Below, one piece after another: positions 39,365 to 48,944 of a stretch of DNA of 64,000 bases. The number at the start of each line of letters is the position of its first letter. Position 1 is the stretch's first letter. A program made the position numbers and the translations under genes. The notes under the pieces were generated by a model. The model worked only from the letters and a program-made list of their open reading frames with translations. It was not told the origin of the DNA and made no database searches. This DNA comes from Thermoflavimicrobium dichotomicum (GTDB lineage Bacteria > Bacillota > Bacilli > Thermoactinomycetales > Thermoactinomycetaceae): NCBI RefSeq assembly GCF_900114055.1, contig NZ_FORR01000001.1, forward strand, positions 310,001 through 374,000. The letters run 5' to 3'.

Positions 39365-40001
39365 CTTCATCACCTCTCGGGATCAGTTTTTCAAAGATTA
39401 ATGACATCTGTCGCTTTGTATACTCCTCAATATCGTAGTAACGACTCAGTGCCCACCGACGAAACGCCCACATTTGGCCAATAACCATAATATTGTGCGC
39501 CATCAGCTTGACTGAATCAGCATCAACCGATAACGTTCCATCTTCCATTCCCCTTAGTAGAATCTTTTCGAAAATACGGGTGATCTCTTCTTCCTTTTGC
39601 AATACATAAGACATGAGGTCTTTGGGCAATGACTTGGTCTCCTGATAAATCAGTACAATCAGTGAACTCATCTCATTTACGGTATCAAACAAGTTTTTCA
39701 CAGATTTTTTCAACGACTCACGTGCAGAGTCCGAATCGGACACGGACTCTCTTAATCGTTGCTCCAGTTGTGTATGAATATATTCACACACCAAATAGAG
39801 AACATCTTCTTTTGTCTGAATATACTCATACATCGTTCCAATCGATAATCCGCATTCTTTGGCAATTTCACGTGTCGTTGTTTTATGAAACCCTTTCTGG
39901 ATAAAAAGCCGAACAGCTCCCTCTACGATTTGTTGCCGACGTTGGGCAATCAAGCGCTGATCTTTCACCACAGAGGGAATGATATGGGAATTTTGTTTCA
40001 C
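39339..40001 (-). CDS. TetR-family transcription regulator
   Basis: A 220-residue regulator with the helix-turn-helix in [19 protein letters not shown] (about 38-56) followed by [16 protein letters not shown]. The C-terminal ligand domain resembles regulators of acyl-CoA genes. It begins with GTG at 40001 behind AAAGGAGG, overlapping a TGA of the meaB relic, and overlaps the icmF start by 26 bases, so it is inside the operon it likely controls. A candidate operator lies before thl. Confidence 0.9.
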   Translation of the reverse strand: MKQNSHIIPSVVKDQRLIAQRRQQIVEGAVRLFIQKGFHKTTTREIAKECGLSIGTMYEYIQTKEDVLYLVCEYIHTQLEQRLRESVSDSDSARESLKKSVKNLFDTVNEMSSLIVLIYQETKSLPKDLMSYVLQKEEEITRIFEKILLRGMEDGTLSVDADSVKLMAHNIMVIGQMWAFRRWALSRYYDIEEYTKRQMSLIFEKLIPRGDEDGNRSASS

Positions 40002-40291
40002 TCTTCACCCTCCTTTGATCCGAACACAATCTTTCTTAGCCAAATCCGAGCCAATTGATGTTGAACCGTTTTACAGAAATGCCGTCTGGAAGCCCACGGT
40101 GCGGGTAGCAGGATGAAAGATGGCGTTATATGAAAACGTTTTCAATTGGAGTGTTTTATCATCCGAACGCGATCGCCCAGTATGGCCCCACCAGTAAAAG
40201 GACTGATGGGATCCACAGCAATCACTCCAAAGGAAAGGCCCTGTTGTCTGATCCACTGGGTTAAAAGTTCCAAAAGCGAGCTCTTTCCTGC
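39998..40291 (-). pseudogene. Degraded meaB-type GTPase relic
   Basis: On the minus strand directly after the acyl-CoA dehydrogenase stop, one frame reads AGKSSLLELLTQWIRQQG then FGVIAVDPISPFTGG and AILGDRVRM before a stop at 40142. These are the Walker A and switch motifs of MeaB/ArgK chaperones of B12 mutases. A second frame then gives a helical tail, TVQHQLARIWLRKIVF, ending in TGA that overlaps the tetR GTG start, the kind of junction expected for an intact operon gene. The N-terminal region and the whole centre are missing. No start codon exists. IcmF's own G domain may have made it dispensable. Confidence 0.8.
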
Positions 40292-40295
40292 ACTT

Positions 40296-41438
40296 CTACT
40301 CTTTCATTAAATAATTGGCAATAACCACACGTTGAATTTCATTGGTTCCCTCATAAATTTGTGTAATTTTGGCATCACGCATCATACGTTCCACCGGGAA
40401 TTCACGCGTATATCCATAACCGCCGAAGATTTGCACTGCTTCTGTTGTCACTTTCATGGCTACATCGCCAGCAAAACATTTGGCCATGGCTGACGCTTTT
40501 CCATAAGGAAGTCCTGCACTTTCCAACCAGGCAGCTTGATAAGTCAACAGACGTGCTGCTTCGATTTGTGTCGCCATATCTGCCAATTTAAACTGAATCG
40601 CCTGCTGTTTGGCAATCGGCTTTCCAAACTGTGAACGTTCTTTCGCATAAGCCAACGCATGATCAAAGGCTCCTTGCGCAATCCCAACAGCTTGAGCAGC
40701 AATCCCATTGCGCCCGCCATCCAGGGTCATCATGGCGATCTTGAACCCTTCTCCTTCTTCGCCCAAACGCTGACTCTCATGAATCCGACAGTTTTCAAAC
40801 AGGATTTCCAAAGTAGGGGAAGAACGAATGCCCAATTTCTTCTCTTTCTTTCCAAATGAAAATCCAGGTGTTCCCTTTTCAACGATAAAAGCGGTAATTC
40901 CCTTATGCCTCTTACTGGGATCCGTCACGGCAAAAACCACATAAATTTCGGCCTCTCCACCGTTCGTAATAAAAATTTTGCTACCGTTTAGGATGTAATG
41001 ATCGCCATCTTTGATCGCTGTTGTTTTCATGGAAGCTGCATCTGAACCTGAACCCGGTTCTGTCAAACCATAAGCACCCAGTTTCTTTCCTTCTGCGAGT
41101 GGCCGCAAATAACGATCCTTTTGTTCGGGTGTTCCAAATTTGTAAATCGGCCAACTCGCCAGTGAAATATGGGCAGATAACGTCACTCCTGTGGAAGCAC
41201 AAACACGAGACAATTCCTCGACTGCAATAACATAACTCAGATAGTCAGCACCACTACCCCCGACTTCCTCTGGCCACGGAATCCCTGTCAAACCAAGTTG
41301 ACCCATCTTATCAAAAATGGAACGATCAAAGATTTCTTTTTCATCCCGTTCCGCTGCTGTTGGTTCTACCTCTTTCAACGCAAAGTCCCGGACCATCTTC
41401 CGCATCATCTCATGCTCTTCGCTCAGACGAAATTGCAT
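40296..41438 (-). CDS. Acyl-CoA dehydrogenase (short/branched chain type), copy 1
   Basis: A FAD enzyme that makes a 2,3-double bond in acyl-CoA and passes electrons to ETF. The 380 residues contain [18 protein letters not shown] (about 127-144), the FAD-contact [15 protein letters not shown] and the C-terminal [19 protein letters not shown] with catalytic Glu in YEGTNEIQR. Length and motifs fit butyryl- or isobutyryl-CoA dehydrogenase. It lies 19 bases downstream of a second copy with clear similarity, suggesting old duplication and different chain preferences. Confidence 0.94.
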   Translation of the reverse strand: MQFRLSEEHEMMRKMVRDFALKEVEPTAAERDEKEIFDRSIFDKMGQLGLTGIPWPEEVGGSGADYLSYVIAVEELSRVCASTGVTLSAHISLASWPIYKFGTPEQKDRYLRPLAEGKKLGAYGLTEPGSGSDAASMKTTAIKDGDHYILNGSKIFITNGGEAEIYVVFAVTDPSKRHKGITAFIVEKGTPGFSFGKKEKKLGIRSSPTLEILFENCRIHESQRLGEEGEGFKIAMMTLDGGRNGIAAQAVGIAQGAFDHALAYAKERSQFGKPIAKQQAIQFKLADMATQIEAARLLTYQAAWLESAGLPYGKASAMAKCFAGDVAMKVTTEAVQIFGGYGYTREFPVERMMRDAKITQIYEGTNEIQRVVIANYLMKE

Positions 41439-41457
41439 CTTTTGTCTCTCCCATCCA

Positions 41458-42600
41458 TCAATCTTTTATCAGTTCATTGGCAATCACCAATCGTTGAATT
41501 TCATTGGTTCCTTCATAAATTTGTGTAATTTTCGCATCACGGAACAGACGCTCCACGGGATATTCCCTGGTATATCCGTAACCGCCAAAGATTTGGATTG
41601 CTTCTGTGGTAACTTGCATCGCTGTATCAGCAGCAAAACATTTGGCCATCGCGGCCTCCTTTTTACAAATCTGCCCTGACTGTTTGGCTTCAGCCGCTCG
41701 ATAGATCAAAAGTTTTGCCGCTTCAATTTGCATCGCCATGTCCGCCAGCTTAAATTGAATTGCCTGCTGTTTGGCAATCGACTTTCCAAACTGTTCACGC
41801 TGTTTGGCATAGTCCAAAGCATATTGAAACGCCGCTTCAGCAATTCCGAGTGCCTGGGCACCGATCCCGATGCGTCCACCAGCCAAATTGGATAGAGCTA
41901 TCTCATATCCCTGTCCTTCATTTCCCAATCGATTGGCGGCAGGCACTTCCGCATCCTCAAAAACCAGTTCACATGTATTGGAGCCTCCCAGTCCCATTTT
42001 CTTTTCTTTCTTGCCTACTCTAAACCCTGGCGTATCTTTCTCAACAATAAAGGCAGTAATTCCTTTCTTACCCTGGGTTGGATCCGTTACAGCAAACGTA
42101 ACATAAACATCTGCTTCGCCTGCATTCGTAATAAACACCTTATTCCCATTCAAAATATACTTGTCTCCCACTTTGCGAGCTTGAGTACGAATTCCCGATA
42201 CATCAGAACCTGCTTGTGGTTCGGTAATGGCAAAAGCACCCAGGAATTTTCCTTGTGCCAATGGCACCACGTACTTCTTTTTTTGCTCTTCTGTCCCATA
42301 TGAAAGAATCGGAAGCGTCCCTACCGAGGTATGAACAGCCAAAATGACACCTACTGTCGCACTGACACGAGAAATCTCTTCAATCGCCAGAATATAAGAA
42401 ACATAATCCGCTCCAGCTCCACCCCACTCTTCCGGAATCGGAATACCCATTAACCCCAGTTCAGCCATTTTATTGATCACTTCACGAGGAAAGCGATCTT
42501 CTTCATCCATTGAAGCAACATATGGTGCAATTTCGGACTGTGCAAAATCCCGAACCATTTTTTGCATCATGATTTGCTCTTCGCTGAACGCAAATTTCAT
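41458..42600 (-). CDS. Acyl-CoA dehydrogenase (short chain type), copy 2
   Basis: Also 380 residues and alignable to copy 1 across its length: [51 protein letters not shown] and YEGTNEIQR with the catalytic glutamate. It starts [20 protein letters not shown]. The downstream gap to copy 1 is 19 bases and the upstream gap to hbd is 43 bases. It should act in the same acyl-CoA pathway, most likely on butyryl-CoA. Confidence 0.94.
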   Translation of the reverse strand: MKFAFSEEQIMMQKMVRDFAQSEIAPYVASMDEEDRFPREVINKMAELGLMGIPIPEEWGGAGADYVSYILAIEEISRVSATVGVILAVHTSVGTLPILSYGTEEQKKKYVVPLAQGKFLGAFAITEPQAGSDVSGIRTQARKVGDKYILNGNKVFITNAGEADVYVTFAVTDPTQGKKGITAFIVEKDTPGFRVGKKEKKMGLGGSNTCELVFEDAEVPAANRLGNEGQGYEIALSNLAGGRIGIGAQALGIAEAAFQYALDYAKQREQFGKSIAKQQAIQFKLADMAMQIEAAKLLIYRAAEAKQSGQICKKEAAMAKCFAADTAMQVTTEAIQIFGGYGYTREYPVERLFRDAKITQIYEGTNEIQRLVIANELIKD

Positions 42601-42643
42601 GGCAATCCTCCCCGCCTTCCATCAACCTCCTAGGTTCCCGGTC

Positions 42644-43498
42644 TTATTCATATACGTAAAAGCCGCGCCCACTCTTACGTCCCAGCCAACCTGCCTTCAC
42701 ATATTTTCTTAGCAGCGGACATGGACGATATTTGCTGTCGCCAAAACCTTCGTACAACGTTTCCATGATATATAAACAGGTATCCAAGCCAATAAAATCA
42801 GCAAGGGTAAGTGGACCCATCGGATGATTCATACCAAGCTTCATCACTTGATCAACCGCTTCTGGTGTAGCAACCCCTTCATAAACGGCATAAATAGCTT
42901 CATTGATCATAGGCATTAGCACACGATTGGACACAAACCCCGGAAAATCATTCACTTCAACAGGTTCTTTCCCCATGCGAATAGCTAATTCTTTTACAGT
43001 TTGAAACACAGCATCAGCGGTTGCCAGTCCCCGAATCACTTCAACCAGTTTCATCACTGGAACCGGATTCATAAAATGCATCCCAATCACTTTCTCAGGC
43101 CGTTTTGTTGCTGCTGCAATCTCAGTAATCGGCAGTGAGGAAGTGTTACTGGCCAAAATCGCATGTGAGGGACAAAGGGAATCCAATTGACGGAAAATCC
43201 CTGTCTTGACTTCCATGTTTTCCACTACCGCTTCAATCACCAGATCAGCTTCAGTGGCTGCAACTTCTAACTCGTGGGTCGTTTGAATCCGGCCTAGAAT
43301 CGTTTCTTTTTCTTCTTCAGCCATTCTCCCTTTTTCTACTTGACGACCCAAATTTTTACGAATGATTGCCATCCCTTTTTCCAACTGTTCGGGAGCCATA
43401 TCCATTAACACCACAGCATATCCCGCCGCTGCTGCTACTTGTGCAATTCCACTCCCCATCTGACCTGCACCAATCACGCCAATGCGTTTGATTTCCAA
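42644..43498 (-). CDS. hbd: 3-hydroxybutyryl-CoA dehydrogenase
   Basis: Interconverts 3-hydroxybutyryl-CoA and acetoacetyl-CoA with NAD(P). The 284 residues have the Rossmann loop [20 protein letters not shown] (about 6-25), the catalytic histidine region [19 protein letters not shown] (about 136-154) and the C-terminal [16 protein letters not shown]. Start is TTG at 43498 behind AAAGGGTG. It sits between thl and the dehydrogenase pair in one operon. Confidence 0.95.
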   Translation of the reverse strand: MEIKRIGVIGAGQMGSGIAQVAAAAGYAVVLMDMAPEQLEKGMAIIRKNLGRQVEKGRMAEEEKETILGRIQTTHELEVAATEADLVIEAVVENMEVKTGIFRQLDSLCPSHAILASNTSSLPITEIAAATKRPEKVIGMHFMNPVPVMKLVEVIRGLATADAVFQTVKELAIRMGKEPVEVNDFPGFVSNRVLMPMINEAIYAVYEGVATPEAVDQVMKLGMNHPMGPLTLADFIGLDTCLYIMETLYEGFGDSKYRPCPLLRKYVKAGWLGRKSGRGFYVYE

Positions 43499-43532
43499 GG
43501 ATCTTTCACCCTTTCTCCCTGTTTCACTCCTG

Positions 43533-44711
43533 TTACTCCACCTTGACTAAAATCGCATCGCCTTGGGCCGCACCACTACAAATGGCCGCTACTCCCAAAC
43601 CGCCGCCCCGTCGCTTCAATTCATGAACCAACGTTAAAATAATGCGGGCTCCACTCGCTCCAATCGGATGACCTAAGGCTACAGCTCCACCATTAACATT
43701 CACCTTTTCAAGATCCAGACCCAAAATCTTGCTGTTGGCTAAAGCAACCACTGCAAATGCTTCATTGATTTCAAACCGATCAATTTGGTTGACATCCAAC
43801 TGATGTTTTTTCAACAGTTTCTGTATGGCATATGCAGGAGTGATCGGGAAATCTTTCGCTTCCATCGCAACAGCTGCATGCCCTAAAATACGCGCCATTG
43901 GCTTGATCCCCAATTCTTCTGCCTTTTCCCTTGAAGCAACGACAAGAGCTGCCGCTCCATCATTAACTCCAGGAGCATTTCCAGCTGTAATACTTCCATC
44001 TTTCAGATAAACAGGTGGAAGAGAAGCCAATTTCTCCAAACTGGTATCTCTACGCACCGATTCATCTTGGTCCACGATCACTTCCTTTTTTCTGGATTTT
44101 ACTGCGACAGGGACAATCTCTTCAGCCAAATAACCCTTATCCATCGCTGCTGCTGCTCTTTGATGGCTCATAAGAGCAAATTCATCCTGTTCTTCCCGTG
44201 ACACTTCATATTTTTTGGCGATGTTACTGCCATGCACAATCATATGAACGTCATGGAAAGCACACCACAATCCGTCATGAATCATCAAGTCAACCATTTG
44301 TCCATCGCCCATGCGCTGACCAAACCTTGCCGTTTTCAGGAAATATGGAGCATTGCTCATGCTCTCCATACCACCTGCCAAAATCACATCCGCATCCCCA
44401 GCACGAATAATTTGATCGGCCAAAGTGACACTGCGCATGCCTGAAGCACATACTTTATTAATCGTCTCTGTTCCCACTTCCCAAGGTAAACCGGCATGAC
44501 GTGCTGCCTGCCGCGAAGGGATCTGGCCGGCTCCCCCCTGCAAAACCATCCCCATAATTACTTCTTCCACGATTTCATCTCCGATGCCAGCTCGCTTTAT
44601 TGCTTCTCTTAGAGCAATTCCGCCCAGTTCCATAGCAGATACATCTTTTAGAGCACCACCAAACTTCCCAAAAGGAGTACGTGCTCCACCCAAAATAACT
44701 GCTTCCCTCAT
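43533..44711 (-). CDS. Acetyl-CoA acetyltransferase (thiolase)
   Basis: Condenses or cleaves acetoacetyl-CoA. From the ATG at 44711, seven bases behind GGAGGT, the protein has 392 residues. Active residues are Cys in [10 protein letters not shown] (about 88), His in [16 protein letters not shown] (about 348) and Cys in [11 protein letters not shown] (about 378). First gene of the thl-hbd-acd-acd-tetR-icmF operon. Two palindromes in its leader are likely control sites. Confidence 0.95.
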   Translation of the reverse strand: MREAVILGGARTPFGKFGGALKDVSAMELGGIALREAIKRAGIGDEIVEEVIMGMVLQGGAGQIPSRQAARHAGLPWEVGTETINKVCASGMRSVTLADQIIRAGDADVILAGGMESMSNAPYFLKTARFGQRMGDGQMVDLMIHDGLWCAFHDVHMIVHGSNIAKKYEVSREEQDEFALMSHQRAAAAMDKGYLAEEIVPVAVKSRKKEVIVDQDESVRRDTSLEKLASLPPVYLKDGSITAGNAPGVNDGAAALVVASREKAEELGIKPMARILGHAAVAMEAKDFPITPAYAIQKLLKKHQLDVNQIDRFEINEAFAVVALANSKILGLDLEKVNVNGGAVALGHPIGASGARIILTLVHELKRRGGGLGVAAICSGAAQGDAILVKVE

Positions 44712-44743
44712 GCAGGTCACCTCCATGAAATTTCCAAATTCTA

Positions 44744-44759
44744 CCGAGCGCTCGTTCGG
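44744..44759. promoter_or_regulatory. Candidate TetR-family operator before thl
   Basis: CCGAGCGCTCGTTCGG is an imperfect palindrome (half-sites CCGAGCGC and CCGAACGA, 6 of 8 positions). It lies 33-48 bases before the thl start and downstream of a possible promoter, a repressing position. The operon's own TetR protein is the natural candidate to bind it; this is inference. Confidence 0.5.
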
Positions 44760-44789
44760 GTATTGTTATGAAAGCGCCTTCATATATAG

Positions 44790-44805
44790 ATTACATTAGT
44801 GTAAT
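44790..44805. promoter_or_regulatory. Palindrome in the thl promoter region
   Basis: ATTACATTAGTGTAAT has perfect 6-base arms. It overlaps a weak promoter candidate (minus-strand TTGTCA, 17 bases, TAATCT). It could be a second regulator site. Confidence 0.35.
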
Positions 44806-44978
44806 TCCATTGACAATAGTCAAAATAGGATATTATATTTACTTCATTTCATTTATGAATGTCATTTCAAAATCATGATGTATATGAGTAATTATTGAAT
44901 ATAAATAATGTTAATTCTCGTTAATAATCTGAATATTATTATGTATTTAATGATAAAATGTACGACAAATCCACTCAA

Positions 44979-45021
44979 AGAAAAAGAGGGCAGACATCTA
45001 AAACAGACATCTCCCCTCTTT
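44979..45021 (-). terminator. Terminator at the left edge of the type IV secretion block
   Basis: AAAGAGGG (44983-44990) pairs with CCCTCTTT (45014-45021); the loop holds a direct repeat AGACATCT. On the minus strand TTTTTC follows. It would stop transcripts coming from virD4. Confidence 0.6.
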
Positions 45022-45026
45022 AGCAT

Positions 45027-45138
45027 GATTGACACTCCCGACGCCTGAAAGCGTGGGATTCTTGGGCTGTTAGCATCCGCAGTCCGTTTCCGTCTTTTTA
45101 CAACGAACAACTTGCCACACAGACGATTCACCGATCCC
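45027..45138 (-). mobile_element. Relic of an IS200/IS605-type (TnpB) right end
   Basis: The words GACACTCCCGACGCCTGAAA and GCGTGGGATTCTTGGGCTG (45030-45068) are the hairpin-bearing end common to IS605-group TnpB elements, with ACGC/GCGT as the stem. On the minus strand, a short frame just before it reads GESSVWQVVRCKKTETDCGC and stop, which looks like a TnpB C-terminal tail. Only about 110 bases remain, wedged between virD4 and the thl leader. In intact elements this end also forms the 3' part of the guide (omega) RNA. Confidence 0.6.
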
Positions 45139-45141
45139 AAA

Positions 45142-47391
45142 CTATTTGGTAGCAAAATTCTCCAAGTTCACTTGTTCTTCTTCCGTTAATAGTTCTTCCT
45201 GTTTAATTGACTCCTTCCTTTCAGTCGTCTCAACTACTATCTTATTCACTTTTTCGCCATCTATATTTTCCTTTTCTTGATCATTTGTGCTCTTTTCCTC
45301 CAATAATTTACCTTTTTGCTTATTCGCTTCTTCTTCACCCATACTTTCTATTGCTGGTTCCTCAGTTTCTGATTTTTGTTTTTTCTTTTTCTTTCTCCTT
45401 TTTTTCTTTTTCTTTTTAACGTTTTTATCCTCTTCCTCCAAAACAACTGTATGATCCTCGTCTTTATCTGTTTCTATTTCCATTTGATCCAGTTTATTTA
45501 ATAAATCATCCAATTCCTTTTCGATCCATTCAATTTCTTTGTCAATTTCTGTGATCACTTTCTTTTCAACCATATTTTCTTCTTCAAGATCATCCAACTG
45601 CCCAATATAATCTTCGAGACTCATTTCTGCATTTTCTCTGTCTATTTCCATTAAAGATTTACTATCCTCTCCTTTTAATTTGATGTAATCAAAACGAGAG
45701 ACTTTCGTTTCATTATTAAGAATTCCTTTAAAGAAAGAAAACTGAAATGCTTTTCTTAACCGGATGGGTAACATTCCGGATACCAGTAAAATGGCTTCCT
45801 CTTTATCCAAACGAGTCAATTCATCAGGTGTCAGTAAAGGTCGTCCCGTATATGAAGAAGAAATAGAACCAGAGGTTCCACCACGGCTATTTTTTGATAG
45901 AGAAGTAGATTCCATTTGAATCGTGGTTTCACCGATCAATTTGGAAAAGTATTCAGCAGTAAGCTTATCACCAACTCCTAACAAATATCGCAAAGCACAA
46001 TTACCAATAATGGCTTCCGCTTTCTCCTTATTGTATTTATCAACAAGTTGACCTATAGATTGAACAATTGTACTAATACTGATTCCGTAACTCCGGCAGG
46101 TAGCCAAAATTTCCTCATATCCAGGAATACTACCCAAATTAGGAAATTCATCCAATAAAAAATTAACGCTTACGGGTAAACGATTAAAATTTCGATCTGC
46201 AACTTTATACAATCGTTGAAACATTTGGGAGAAGAACATGGAAGTTAACGGTTCCCAAGTTGGATCAGCAACGGGCAGAATACAATATAATATAATTTTT
46301 CTCTGACCAATATCATCCAGTTTGAAATCACTCTTTCTAGTAAACCACCGTACATCTTTCGCATCAAACTTTGATAATGTCATCGCTAAGGAAACGAAAA
46401 TATCCGATCGTACTGTTCCTTCAGCCATTCTCACAATCTGGTACGCTTGATAAGCTGGATGATCTGGATTTAAATGACTAAAGAATTCATCCATTTCTTT
46501 CGCTTTTTTTCCATGTACTGTCAAAATCTCTTTTACTTTATACATGGTAGCTTCATTTGGACATTCATATTTGACATATAGTAACAATGTCTTTAACAGT
46601 GCAATTTCTGCTTTCGTCCAAAAGTTTGATTTCGTGTCTTTTTGTGCATTCATAACAATGGTTGTCGCAACTTGTTCAGCATCAATTTCTGTTTCAATAT
46701 AATCAAGTGGATTATATCGATCACTAATTGTCATCTCTTTAAAGTTGATCAAACGAACTTCATAGCCTTGTTCTTTTTTTAACTTGGCTGTCGCTTCATA
46801 AATTTCTCCTTTGGGATCCGTTATAACCATAGAACGATCACGTTCAAAAATGACATTTGTCAGTATATAGGATTGCGTTTTTCCAGAACCTGGAGAACCA
46901 ACAATAAATACATTACGATTAGGGATTTTCGTATTTTCAGGAAGGATCACCGGCTTATCCTTTAATAAACCAAAAATAAGACCTGGACTATTTTCCATAT
47001 TTCTTTTTGCTGAATGATTCCAAGTTTTTTTCACGAACGTTTTATTATCGAATACTTCGCGAGGGGTAGCAAAACGAGCAGTGCCATGAGAACCATATGC
47101 GGCCGCTTCTTTGTAAACAGATCCTTTTAATAACTTAAAAAAGAGATTAAATAAAAGTATAAATCCTAAAGCGAAAAAAACCTGAAGCTGGACGAATAAG
47201 TCAATACTGGATACAGCATAAATGAGAGATAATGGTTGTTGTATAGATAAAAGGAGTAAATCATAATATTCAATTCCATCTCTGTTAGGCATCCATACCA
47301 AAAAATTTGCAATGAAAAACTCCAACATACCGATGGAGAGTGCAGATAAAATAAATGCCCCTAAAATCGTACGTATTTTTTCTTTAAACAT
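45142..47391 (-). CDS. VirD4/TraG-type coupling ATPase
   Basis: The type IV coupling protein that feeds substrates to the secretion channel. From the ATG at 47391 (GAGGAAGAGAG upstream) it has about 749 residues. It has two N-terminal membrane segments (about 8-30 and 60-85), Walker A VGSPGSGKTQSYI (about 163-175), VITDPKGEIYEATA, and Walker B FLLDEFPNLGSIPG (about 410-423). The last 170 residues form a highly charged tail with a run of lysines and arginines, unusual for the family. It is the last gene of the locus. No relaxase gene is adjacent. Confidence 0.93.
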   Translation of the reverse strand: MFKEKIRTILGAFILSALSIGMLEFFIANFLVWMPNRDGIEYYDLLLLSIQQPLSLIYAVSSIDLFVQLQVFFALGFILLFNLFFKLLKGSVYKEAAAYGSHGTARFATPREVFDNKTFVKKTWNHSAKRNMENSPGLIFGLLKDKPVILPENTKIPNRNVFIVGSPGSGKTQSYILTNVIFERDRSMVITDPKGEIYEATAKLKKEQGYEVRLINFKEMTISDRYNPLDYIETEIDAEQVATTIVMNAQKDTKSNFWTKAEIALLKTLLLYVKYECPNEATMYKVKEILTVHGKKAKEMDEFFSHLNPDHPAYQAYQIVRMAEGTVRSDIFVSLAMTLSKFDAKDVRWFTRKSDFKLDDIGQRKIILYCILPVADPTWEPLTSMFFSQMFQRLYKVADRNFNRLPVSVNFLLDEFPNLGSIPGYEEILATCRSYGISISTIVQSIGQLVDKYNKEKAEAIIGNCALRYLLGVGDKLTAEYFSKLIGETTIQMESTSLSKNSRGGTSGSISSSYTGRPLLTPDELTRLDKEEAILLVSGMLPIRLRKAFQFSFFKGILNNETKVSRFDYIKLKGEDSKSLMEIDRENAEMSLEDYIGQLDDLEEENMVEKKVITEIDKEIEWIEKELDDLLNKLDQMEIETDKDEDHTVVLEEEDKNVKKKKKKRRKKKKKQKSETEEPAIESMGEEEANKQKGKLLEEKSTNDQEKENIDGEKVNKIVVETTERKESIKQEELLTEEEQVNLENFATK

Positions 47392-47493
47392 AGTCTCTCT
47401 TCCTCTTTTGTTCATTCATCAAGTATGTATGTTTTCCCTGTCATGAAATCATAAGTATAATCTTATCTAAGCAAACAATCTTATTTCCTTACA

Positions 47494-47526
47494 AAATCAA
47501 AAGAACCTACTCATTAAGTAAGTTCT
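47494..47526 (-). terminator. Hairpin after the 145-residue coiled-coil gene
   Basis: AGAACCTACT and AGTAAGTTCT form a 10-bp stem with one G-T pair, followed by TTTTG on the minus strand. It separates this gene from virD4. Confidence 0.55.
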
Positions 47527-47576
47527 CTCAGCTTCGTCATCTCCATATTGGATACTTAACATTTTCTTTTCCCCTG

Positions 47577-48011
47577 TTATTTCTCTCTTGAAATGCTTGG
47601 TCGCAATTGCTGCTCTTCTTTTTCACTTTTACTTAGTGCCCCATCATGATTTGGTTTATCATATTTTTCTTGCTTTTCTATACTTAAACCTCCTGACACC
47701 TTTTGATTACGATCAAATCGTTCATATTTCAAGTTTAGATTCAGATTGATTCTTTTTTCTATTTTTTGTCCTGCTATATTCAGTTTGTCTTGTGACTGTT
47801 TCAACCTTTCCATTCTGTCATTATATTGCTCAGTGGTTATCTGGTTATGATCTCGAGCTTCTTTCAATCTTTCCTGTAATTTCTCAATACGTTGATGGAT
47901 ATTAGAATATTCATCATTTATTTGTCTTTTATTTTCCAGTTTATCATTTCCTGAATTCTTCAATGATTTCGCCTCATCCATTTGTTCTTGCAAAGACCCA
48001 TGATTCGCCAC
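47577..48011 (-). CDS. Small coiled-coil protein of the secretion locus
   Basis: I do not recognise a family. The protein is hydrophilic, lysine- and glutamine-rich, with a predicted long coiled coil (about 30-90: IHQRIEKLQERLKEARD and RLKQSQDKLNIAGQKIEK). I place the start at the GTG at 48011, eleven bases after AGGAGGT; the open frame to 48038 would put that ribosome site inside the coding region. Such proteins sometimes serve as accessory DNA-binding or scaffold factors in conjugation, but nothing here shows that. Confidence 0.6.
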   Translation of the reverse strand: MANHGSLQEQMDEAKSLKNSGNDKLENKRQINDEYSNIHQRIEKLQERLKEARDHNQITTEQYNDRMERLKQSQDKLNIAGQKIEKRINLNLNLKYERFDRNQKVSGGLSIEKQEKYDKPNHDGALSKSEKEEQQLRPSISREK

Positions 48012-48281
48012 TTTTCCCTTCGACCTCCTGTCAAGCATCTAGTCTCCGCACATTTTTGATCAATGATATTAACCAATTCAATTTCAATATAAATGTTGTA
48101 AAATAATCTTAAGGATTAGTCTATATTTTTAGGACAATCACAATTGAGCTATTATACTAATTATAATAAATAAGGCGGCAAAAAACTTGAAAGGAATTAG
48201 AACTTTTTTATTTTGGTTTCTATATTATTTTTAATATTACAGGGTGCGGAAAAAGCGGGAACAGAAACACAAGGAGAATCA

Positions 48282-48620
48282 TTAAATGAATGCATTGATG
48301 TCTCTGTCATGGTCAGTTTGGCACTCTGGACATGTCCATTCTCTCAGATTGAGACTCTTCACTTCATTGTTTCTATAGCCACATTTGGAACATAGCTGGA
48401 TAGATGCTTTGCCCACTTAAACCATCGTTCTTCCAAACCATTTCGTTTTATACTCCAGCATGGCTACAATCAGACCACGATGCATCTGTAATCGATTTTG
48501 CCAGCTTGTGATTTACCATGTTTTTGACTTGCAAGTCTTCCAAACAGATCACTTGGTTATCATGAATCAGTTTGGTTGACTGTTCATGTAGAAAGTCAAG
48601 CCTTGCATTATTGACACCGC
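48282..48620 (-). pseudogene. TnpB (IS605 OrfB) pseudogene fragment
   Basis: The minus strand reads ARLDFLHEQSTKLIHDNQVI, then CLEDLQVKNMVNHKLAKSIT, then after a frameshift MLEYKTKWFGRTMV and an in-frame stop, then [20 protein letters not shown] and [17 protein letters not shown]. That is the RuvC-like second and third motif and the four-cysteine zinc finger of TnpB. N-terminal half, C-terminal end and ends of the element are missing. The copy is inactive. Confidence 0.9.
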
Positions 48621-48748
48621 TGTTAAAATCATGCTTATTATTTTATATTATCAGTTTATTGACATATATTGAATAGTTGCTTATAATACTTTTTAGATAG
48701 AGTGCTATCTCTATCTTGGCTTGAAATAGCATATTAGAAAGACTGGTT

Positions 48749-48781
48749 GACAAAGCTGTTGCTTAAAGCAACAGCTTTGTC
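48749..48781. repeat. Perfect 14-bp inverted repeat
   Basis: GACAAAGCTGTTGC and GCAACAGCTTTGTC around a 5-base loop, followed by ATTTTAT on the plus strand. It lies between the TnpB relic and the next gene and may be a stray terminator or a small transposon end. Confidence 0.65.
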
Positions 48782-48830
48782 ATTTTATATATAAAAACAA
48801 GAACCATATTAATAAACTGAAATGATATGA

Positions 48831-48867
48831 AAAAGGTGGATCCCATCACCAATGACAGGATCCACCT
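48831..48867 (-). terminator. Terminator of the 134-residue membrane protein gene
   Basis: AGGTGGATCC and GGATCCACCT form a perfect 10-bp stem, followed on the minus strand by TTTTTC. Confidence 0.8.
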
Positions 48868-48873
48868 AAGGGG

Positions 48874-48913
48874 TACCTCTTTCCGGTAGGGGAACTTAAC
48901 CCTTTAAGAGGTA
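48874..48913. other. Second hairpin beside the 134-residue protein gene
   Basis: TACCTCTT (48874-48881) pairs with AAGAGGTA (48906-48913). It lies between the gene's stop codon and its terminator, so the transcript 3' end is unusually structured. Confidence 0.45.
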
Positions 48914-48944
48914 GGACGAGATGGCTTGAAACAGCATACCGACC

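Noticed and set aside
40071-40256. A 61-residue open frame between tetR and the acyl-CoA dehydrogenase
   Set aside because: It is out of frame with the MeaB-like translation found in the same place; the relic explains the sequence better.
44892-45155. An 87-residue open frame at the left edge of the secretion block
   Set aside because: It runs through the terminator and the IS605 end and has no ribosome site or recognisable product.
48213-48395. Plus-strand 60-residue open frame
   Set aside because: It is the reverse-strand shadow of the TnpB zinc-finger region.
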